This document shows, one piece after another, positions 24,013 to 29,046 of a DNA stretch of 29,046 bases. The notes under the pieces were generated by a model. The model had not been told where the DNA came from. It did no database searches and saw only the letters and a program-made list of their open reading frames with translations. The translations under genes were made by a program, and so were the position numbers. The stretch lies in assembly GCA_964538675.1 (NCBI GenBank), contig CAZIGM010000023.1:1-29046 (forward strand), given 5' to 3'. Source of the stretch: CAZIGM01 sp964538675. Its GTDB lineage: Bacteria; Bacillota; Bacilli; Tepidibacillales; Tepidibacillaceae. Each line of letters begins with the position of its first letter. Position 1 is the first letter of the stretch.

Positions 24013-25041
24013 GTGAGTGATCGTAAAGCTGCTTTAGATATGGCGTTACGCCAAATAGAAAAACAATTTGGAAAAGGTTCCATAATGAAATTAGGTGAAA
24101 ATAGTGCATCAATGCAGGTTGATGTTTTTTCAAGTGGTTCTTTAGCTTTAGATATTGCACTTGGAGTTGGAGGATATCCAAGGGGAAGAGTTATTGAAAT
24201 ATATGGCCCTGAATCTTCAGGTAAAACTACTGTGGCATTACATGCAATAGCTGAGATTCAAAGAAATGGTGGACAAGCAGCATTTATTGATGCTGAACAT
24301 GCATTAGATCCACAGTATGCAAGAAAATTAGGAGTAAATATTGATGAATTACTATTGTCTCAACCAGATACTGGTGAGCAAGCTTTAGAGATTGCCGAAG
24401 CTTTAGTTCGAAGTGGTGCTATTGATGTTATAGTAATAGATTCTGTTGCTGCTTTAGTTCCAAAAGCAGAGATTGATGGTGAAATGGGAGATTCACATGT
24501 TGGGTTACAGGCTAGACTTATGTCACAGGCCTTAAGAAAATTATCTGGGTCAATTAACAAGTCTAAAACGATAGCAATTTTTATTAATCAAATTCGTGAA
24601 AAAGTTGGAGTTATGTTTGGTAATCCCGAGGTAACACCCGGAGGAAGAGCACTAAAGTTTTATAGTAGTATTCGTTTAGAAGTTAGAAGGGCAGAAACTA
24701 TTAAACAAGGTAATGATATGATTGGAAATAGAACAAAGATTAAAGTAGTTAAAAATAAAGTAGCTCCACCATTTAAACAAGCTGAAGTTGATATTATGTA
24801 TGGTGAAGGTATATCTAGAGAAGGAAGTATATTAGATATTGGATCAGATTTAGATATAATTTCAAAGAGTGGTGCATGGTATGCATATAATGATGAAAGA
24901 GTAGGACAGGGAAGAGAGAATGCAAAGCAATACTTAAAAGAACATTCAGAGATAACAGAAAAAATAGAAACTGATATTAGGAGTCACCATAATCTTGGGG
25001 AATTTACTTTAAAAAGCTCTGATAAAGTAGAAGCTGAATAA
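24013..25041 (+). CDS. recA: Recombinase RecA
   Basis: A 342-residue DNA-dependent ATPase for homologous recombination and SOS induction. Walker A GPESSGKTT is at 65-73 and Walker B VIVIDSVAAL lies in the 140s. The block MSQALRKLSG is followed by FINQIREKVGVMFGNPEVTPGGRALKFYSS (the L1/L2 DNA-binding loop region). The start is GTG with AGGAGAGG upstream, giving MSDRKAALDMAL, the normal family beginning. No intein or insertion is present. It is preceded by an SOS box. Confidence 0.97.
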   Translation: MSDRKAALDMALRQIEKQFGKGSIMKLGENSASMQVDVFSSGSLALDIALGVGGYPRGRVIEIYGPESSGKTTVALHAIAEIQRNGGQAAFIDAEHALDPQYARKLGVNIDELLLSQPDTGEQALEIAEALVRSGAIDVIVIDSVAALVPKAEIDGEMGDSHVGLQARLMSQALRKLSGSINKSKTIAIFINQIREKVGVMFGNPEVTPGGRALKFYSSIRLEVRRAETIKQGNDMIGNRTKIKVVKNKVAPPFKQAEVDIMYGEGISREGSILDIGSDLDIISKSGAWYAYNDERVGQGRENAKQYLKEHSEITEKIETDIRSHHNLGEFTLKSSDKVEAE

Positions 25042-25110
25042 TTACTATTTGTTTGCTAACATTCTTAAAGAAAAATGTTAGTAAAGGTCAACGAAATAAT
25101 AAACAGTATT

Positions 25111-25159
25111 AAGTCTTGCTAGTATCATGTATTTAGATATTAACAAGACTTATTTTTCT
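25111..25159 (+). terminator. Intrinsic terminator downstream of recA
   Basis: AAGTCTTG (25111-25118) pairs with CAAGACTT (25144-25151). The stem continues as TAGTATC/GATATTA with one wobble around a 9-nt loop, and ATTTTTCTT follows. A smaller inverted repeat CTAACATT/AATGTTAG (25056-25081) lies just upstream. Confidence 0.8.
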
Positions 25160-25163
25160 TCAA

Positions 25164-25572
25164 GTGCTACCAGAAACGCAGAAATTGGACATTTTATACA
25201 AAATAGCAGACTGTAGAAAATGGATGGTTAAAATATTTGTAGTTTACAACGTGCTCACGATGTCCGTTACCTTTCTTTTAATAAGTAAAATAGGAAGAAA
25301 GGTAACTCCCAAAAGCCGCACTTATGTAAAGCTACAAAACTTTTTGGTATAATAATAGCCGGAGAAACGAAGCTTACATAGATGTAAGAGAGTGTCGAGG
25401 ACTTTAGTAGTAACGCAGAAATTGGACATTTTATACAAAATAGCAGACTGTAGAAAATGTTCTAGTTCAAGGCACGCTAAAACCGAAGAAACGAAGCTTA
25501 CATAGATGTAAGAGAGTGTCGAGAATTTTAGTAGTAACGCAGAAATTGGACATTTTATACAGTCTGATTATA
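25164..25572 (-). mobile_element. Composite of long and short MITE-like repeats between recA and recX
   Basis: The reverse complement of 25175-25410 follows the element at 18559-18892 nearly throughout, but without the 52-bp hairpin module. A second, short form (about 25412-25560) matches the element at 28047-28165 in reverse. A 48-bp sequence starting AACGCAGAAATTGG is identical at 25175-25222 and 25412-25459, and its first 25 bases recur at 25536-25560. Segments 25364-25436 and 25488-25560 are a 124-bp-period duplication. The composite ends against the recX ribosome site. This is the content of the recA-recX gap. Confidence 0.75.
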
Positions 25573-25587
25573 TGGGGTGAAGTATTT

Positions 25588-26223
25588 ATGTCTAACAAAT
25601 TGGTAATAACAAAAATTGAAAAACAAAAAAAAGGGAAAAGATATAATATTTATTTAAATGATTTATATGCCTTTTCAATTCATGAAGATATATTGGTTTC
25701 TCATAGATTGCTAAAAGATAATGAAATAAATGAAGATAATATAAAAGAGCTTTTTTTAAAAGATGAGGAAAATAAAGCATGGAATAAATCACTTAGATAT
25801 TTAAGTTATAAAAGTAGAACTGAAGAAGAGATAAGGAAGTATTTAATAAATAATAGCTATGATATTGAAATAATTAATTTAATCTTAGAAAGACTAAAAG
25901 AACAAGGATATATAAATGATACTTTATATGCACAAAATTATATTAGACAAAGAATATCATTAAATCCAAAAGGAAAAAAAATGATTGCTTATGAATTAGT
26001 AAACAAAGGTATATCAGAAATAGAAACAAATAAGGCTTTAGATGAGATAGATGATGAAGTGGAATATAATATGGCAATAAGATTAGTGGATAAGAAAGTA
26101 AAGGGATATAGATCCCTAGAATGGGAGTCTCTACAAAATAAATTAGGCAATTATTTACAAAGAAGAGGTTTTTCTTATAGTTTAATAATTAAGGTTTTAC
26201 AGGATTACAAAAATAACCTATAA
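25588..26223 (+). CDS. recX: Regulatory protein RecX
   Basis: A 211-residue helical protein of the RecX family, which modulates RecA filaments. It has a small N-terminal beta region (about 3-50), then three-helix repeats with the family pattern SLRYLSYKSRTEEEIRKYL (about 68-86) and LKEQGYINDTLYAQNYI. The ATG at 25588 with GGGGTGA upstream is the start. The reading frame extends upstream to 25516 only through repeat sequence and should not be counted. It is separated from recA by a terminator and repeats, so recX may not be co-transcribed with recA. Confidence 0.9.
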   Translation: MSNKLVITKIEKQKKGKRYNIYLNDLYAFSIHEDILVSHRLLKDNEINEDNIKELFLKDEENKAWNKSLRYLSYKSRTEEEIRKYLINNSYDIEIINLILERLKEQGYINDTLYAQNYIRQRISLNPKGKKMIAYELVNKGISEIETNKALDEIDDEVEYNMAIRLVDKKVKGYRSLEWESLQNKLGNYLQRRGFSYSLIIKVLQDYKNNL

Positions 26224-26281
26224 ATTGAAAGTTTAATTTATCCATTACATATAACATATTCCAATTAATTAATAGATTATC

Positions 26282-26310
26282 TTGACAACCTATGGAATGA
26301 ATAATAAAAT
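26282..26310 (+). promoter_or_regulatory. Promoter of rny
   Basis: TTGACA (26282-26287), 17 bp, TAAAAT (26305-26310). A near-consensus vegetative promoter with predicted start near 26317, giving a leader of about 145 nt. Confidence 0.85.
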
Positions 26311-26408
26311 TTAGATGTGTATTTTATTAGTGTTGCGTATTATTTATGATTTCTTAATTTAGATGAAATGAAAGATTAATATTAAAAATGTGTAATTTGA
26401 AAATTTCT

Positions 26409-26438
26409 AAGACTGAATACGGTTTCGGTCTTGTTTTT
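26409..26438 (+). terminator. Terminator-like hairpin in the rny leader (possible attenuator)
   Basis: AAGACTGAA (26409-26417), loop TACGGT, TTCGGTCTT (26424-26432, one G-T wobble), then GTTTTT. It sits between the rny promoter and the rny ribosome site (AAGGGAGGTGAT), only 23 nt before the start codon. Confidence 0.75.
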
Positions 26439-26461
26439 AGGAAGCTAAGGGAGGTGATTGT

Positions 26462-27997
26462 ATGGATATTAATATCCCCCTTTTGCTTGTGTCAAGTATT
26501 ATAGCAGTTAGTGTTGGATATTTTGTTAGAAAATCCGTTGCTGAAGCAAAAATATCAAGTGCTGAAGAAGAAGCTAAAAAAATTATCGAAAGTACATTTA
26601 GGGAGTCTGAAGCACAGAAAAAGGAAATAATTTTAGAGGCGAAGGATGAAGCTTACAGAATAAAGAACGATGCGGATAAAGATTATAGAGAGCGTCAATA
26701 TGAGACTCAACGTCTTGAAAGAAGGTTATTACAAAAAGAAGAAGTACTTGAGAAAAAGATGGAAACGTTAGAGCGTAAAGAAGAATCTCTTAATCAAAAA
26801 GAAAAAACTATATCTGAGACGCGAGTAAAAGTTGATAAATTATTACAAGATCAAATTATTGAATTAGAACGAATATCTGGATTATCAATGGATAGTGCAA
26901 AAAAATTAATTCTAGAAACTGTTGAACATGAAGTACGTCACGAAACTGCAGTATTGATAAAAGAATTAGAAAATAGAGCTCGTGAAGAAGCTGATAAAAA
27001 GGCACGTGAAATAATAACTACTGCAATTAGTCGTTGTGCTGCGGATCATGTTGCTGAAACTACTGTATCAGTAATAAACCTTCCAAACGATGAAATGAAG
27101 GGAAGAATTATTGGTAGAGAAGGAAGAAATATAAGGACTTTAGAAACCTTGACAGGCATTGATTTGATTATCGATGATACCCCGGAAGCAGTAATATTGT
27201 CAGGTTTTGATCCAATTAGAAGAGAGGTTGCAAGAACTGCTCTTGAGAAATTGGTCGCTGATGGTAGGATTCATCCTGCTAGAATTGAAGAGTCAGTAAT
27301 TAAGGCTCGTAAAGAAGTAGATGAAAAAATTAGAGATTATGGGGAACAAGCAACATTTGAAGTGGGAATACACAATTTACATCCTGATTTAATTAAAATT
27401 CTTGGACGACTGAAATTCAGAACAAGTTATGGACAAAACGTATTAATACATTCTACTGAAGTTGCTCATTTGGCTGGTTTAATGGCTGCAGAATTAGGAG
27501 AAGATATAACGCTTGCAAAACGTGCTGGCTTACTTCATGATATTGGAAAGGCAATTGACCATGAAGTTGAAGGTTCACATGTTGAAATTGGTATTGAGTT
27601 AGCTAAGAAGTATAATGAAAATCCGATTATTGTAAATTCAATTGCTTCTCATCACGGAGATACTGAACCAAATTCAATTATTTCAGTATTAGTTGGAGCG
27701 GCTGATGCATTATCTGCTGCTAGACCTGGTGCAAGACGTGAAACACTTGAAAACTATATTAAACGTCTTGAAAAATTAGAAAATATATGTAATTCATTCG
27801 ATGGTGTTGATAAGTCATATGCTATTCAAGCAGGTAGAGAAGTGAGAATAATGGTTAACCCAGAGAATATTGATGATGCTGAATCTGTATTCCTAGCAAG
27901 GGAAATCACAAAAAGAATAGAGAGTGAGCTTGACTATCCAGGTAATATAAAAGTTACAGTTATACGTGAAACAAGAGCAATAGAGTATGCAAAATAA
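26462..27997 (+). CDS. rny: Ribonuclease Y
   Basis: A 511-residue membrane-anchored endoribonuclease that starts bulk mRNA decay in Firmicutes. One N-terminal transmembrane helix (about 4-22) is followed by a long charged coiled coil (about 30-190), a KH RNA-binding domain (GxxG loop IIGREGRN, 216-223), and an HD metal-dependent phosphodiesterase domain with LLHDIGKA (H359, D360). Length is typical. The ribosome site is a strong GGGAGGTGAT. Its stop codon lies inside a stem-loop at 27991. Confidence 0.96.
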   Translation: MDINIPLLLVSSIIAVSVGYFVRKSVAEAKISSAEEEAKKIIESTFRESEAQKKEIILEAKDEAYRIKNDADKDYRERQYETQRLERRLLQKEEVLEKKMETLERKEESLNQKEKTISETRVKVDKLLQDQIIELERISGLSMDSAKKLILETVEHEVRHETAVLIKELENRAREEADKKAREIITTAISRCAADHVAETTVSVINLPNDEMKGRIIGREGRNIRTLETLTGIDLIIDDTPEAVILSGFDPIRREVARTALEKLVADGRIHPARIEESVIKARKEVDEKIRDYGEQATFEVGIHNLHPDLIKILGRLKFRTSYGQNVLIHSTEVAHLAGLMAAELGEDITLAKRAGLLHDIGKAIDHEVEGSHVEIGIELAKKYNENPIIVNSIASHHGDTEPNSIISVLVGAADALSAARPGARRETLENYIKRLEKLENICNSFDGVDKSYAIQAGREVRIMVNPENIDDAESVFLAREITKRIESELDYPGNIKVTVIRETRAIEYAK

Positions 27998-28017
27998 AGT
28001 TATTTTACTTTATTTTT
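27991..28017 (+). terminator. AT-rich terminator overlapping the rny stop
   Basis: AAAATAAAGT (27991-28000), loop TATTTT, ACTTTATTTT (28007-28016), continuing in T. The rny stop codon (27995-27997) is inside the left arm. Confidence 0.6.
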
Positions 28018-28023
28018 GAATAT

Positions 28024-28165
28024 GTTGACTAAGTCAACAAAATCATAGGCTGTTGAAAATGTCCAATTTTTTCGTTACTGCTTAAATCTCCGGTACTCAC
28101 ATACATCTATGTAAGCTCCGTTCCTTGATTTAAGAGTACCTTGAACTAGAACATTTTCAGTAGCC
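28024..28165. mobile_element. MITE-like palindromic element, short form, between rny and ymdB
   Basis: It begins with the palindrome GTTGACT-A-AGTCAAC, then AGGCTGTTGAAAATGT (28047-28062), and ends with ACATTTTCAGTAGCC, the imperfect inverted copy of that end. The inner block CTTACATAGATGTAAG (minus strand) is a perfect palindrome. The first 78 bases from AGGCTGTT match the element at 18562 at most positions; the right half matches the reverse complement of the short unit at 25412-25560. No protein is encoded. Confidence 0.7.
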
Positions 28166-28167
28166 CG

Positions 28168-28198
28168 AAAATAAAGTGGCTTCGCCACTTTATTTTTT
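28168..28198 (+). terminator. Intrinsic terminator before ymdB
   Basis: AAAATAAAGTGGC (28168-28180), loop TTC, GCCACTTTATTTT (28184-28196), extended T-run. The outer ten bases of each arm are the same as in the hairpin at 27991-28017, on the other side of the repeat element. Confidence 0.88.
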
Positions 28199-28252
28199 TA
28201 CATATATAAAACTTATAAAATGGATATAACAGTTATACAGGAGTGTGATTAT

Positions 28253-29046
28253 TTGAGAATATTGTTTATAGGCGATATTGTAGGTTCTACAGGAAGAGAA
28301 TTTATAGAAAATAATATTGTTAATATTAAAAATAAATATCAGCCCCATATTATTATTGCAAATGGTGAAAATGCCGCAGGTGGAAGAGGAATAAATGAAA
28401 AGATAGTTAAAGAATTTTATCAATGGGGTATTAACGTGATTACTATGGGAAATCATGTCTGGGATCGGGCAGAGATTTTTGATTATATTGACAATTACAA
28501 AAATTTAATTCGACCAGCCAACTATCCAGAAGGTACTCCAGGAAATATATACAGTATTATTAATTTTAATTCTTATAAATTGGCTGTATTAAATTTACAA
28601 GGTCGTACCTATTTACCGCCATTGGAGTGTCCATTTAAGACAGCAGATAGGTTAATAGAAATAATTTGCAAAGAGACTAATAATATTATAGTCGATTTTC
28701 ATGCTGAAGCTACTTCTGAAAAAATTGCAATGGGTTGGTATTTAGATGGAAGAGTATCCTTAGTAGCGGGAACACATACTCACGTACAAACTGCTGATGA
28801 AAGAATATTACCTGAGGGCACTGGTTACATAACTGATGTAGGGATGGTTGGCCCTTATGATGGAATATTGGGAATGAGTAAAGAAAATGTTATTAGAAAA
28901 TTTGTTACACAATTACCTCAAAAATTTGAAGTTGACAAAAGCAATAGATATCAATTTAATGCCGTCATAGTAGATCTTGATCCTGTGACAGGTAAATCTT
29001 TATATATTGAAAGAGTTAGACACATCCATGGATTGAAGCCTCCTTG
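28253..29046 (+). CDS. ymdB: YmdB-family metallophosphoesterase (partial, runs off the window end)
   Basis: At least 264 residues with no stop before the edge; about full length for the family (264 in B. subtilis), so few residues are missing. The start is TTG with AGGAG nine bases upstream (MRILFIGDIVGSTGRE). The dinuclear metal site of this 2',3'-cAMP phosphodiesterase family is complete: D8, E39, N40, N67, H68, H150, H175 and H177 (GENAAGG, GNHVWD, DFHAEATSEK, GTHTHVQT). In Bacilli it follows rny, as here, but here a repeat element and a terminator separate them. It affects biofilm and motility regulation in B. subtilis. Confidence 0.92.
   Translation, partial: MRILFIGDIVGSTGREFIENNIVNIKNKYQPHIIIANGENAAGGRGINEKIVKEFYQWGINVITMGNHVWDRAEIFDYIDNYKNLIRPANYPEGTPGNIYSIINFNSYKLAVLNLQGRTYLPPLECPFKTADRLIEIICKETNNIIVDFHAEATSEKIAMGWYLDGRVSLVAGTHTHVQTADERILPEGTGYITDVGMVGPYDGILGMSKENVIRKFVTQLPQKFEVDKSNRYQFNAVIVDLDPVTGKSLYIERVRHIHGLKPP

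Noticed and set aside
25516..25587. Extended N-terminus of RecX (start at 25516)
   Set aside because: The extra 24 codons are translated repeat sequence. The ATG at 25588 has a strong GGGGTGA site and matches the family start.
28190..28456. Minus-strand 88-codon frame over the start of ymdB
   Set aside because: It lies antisense to the metal-binding N-terminus of YmdB, which has full family conservation on the plus strand.

Overview
The window is low-GC, AT-rich DNA from an endospore-forming, probably anaerobic Firmicute. The evidence is strong AGGAGG-type ribosome sites, TTG/GTG starts, a SleB-type spore cortex hydrolase, and the RodZ/RimO/PgsA/CinA/RecA/RNase Y/YmdB block. The gene order (GntR regulator, BMP lipoprotein, ABC ATPase, two permeases, YmfI-type SDR, YmfJ/DUF3243, RodZ, PgsA, CinA, RecA, Rny, YmdB) is the order known downstream of spoIIIE in many Bacilli. 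I would place it among anaerobic Bacilli or early-branching Clostridia-like spore formers. The species cannot be named from the sequence.

Layout. 1-423: a tandem 78-bp hairpin repeat, an inverted related fragment, and the leader of a GntR/HutC regulator. 424-6009: the regulator and a complete nucleoside-type uptake system (lipoprotein, double ATPase, two permeases), closed by an intrinsic terminator. 6175-7977: a lone SleB cortex-lytic enzyme and a YmfI-type reductase. 8316-18513: one uninterrupted same-strand [NiFe]-hydrogenase locus, with Tat-exported small subunit, large subunit, cytochrome b, maturation protease, an unrecognised Cys4 Rieske-like small protein, and hypA, B, F, C, D, E. It lies between two genes (ymfI, ymfJ) that are neighbours in Bacilli, so it reads as an inserted or relocated metabolic module. 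18991-29046: housekeeping genes ymfJ, rodZ, rimO, pgsA, cinA, recA, recX, rny and the 5' part of ymdB, which runs off the end.

The hydrogenase proteins should form a membrane-bound H2-uptake complex on the outer face of the membrane, passing electrons to quinone through the cytochrome b. The cluster carries every core maturation factor except a Tat translocase. The small subunit has the ordinary four-cysteine proximal cluster site and lacks the two extra cysteines of oxygen-tolerant enzymes, which fits an anaerobe.

The most unusual non-coding content is a family of palindromic, MITE-like repeats in at least five intergenic places (1-262, about 22455-22495, 18559-18892, 25164-25572, 28024-28165). 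They come as long and short forms with shared ends. At 18.5 kb the element is flanked by an 18-bp direct repeat that is itself a terminator stem-loop. Removing the insert recreates one perfect A-tract/stem/T-tract terminator, so the element appears to have entered a terminator. Regulatory sites with good support are an SOS (LexA/DinR) box and promoter before recA, a near-consensus promoter plus a leader terminator before rny, a consensus promoter before rimO, a palindrome before the GntR gene, and a 7+7 bp palindrome before the hydrogenase operon.
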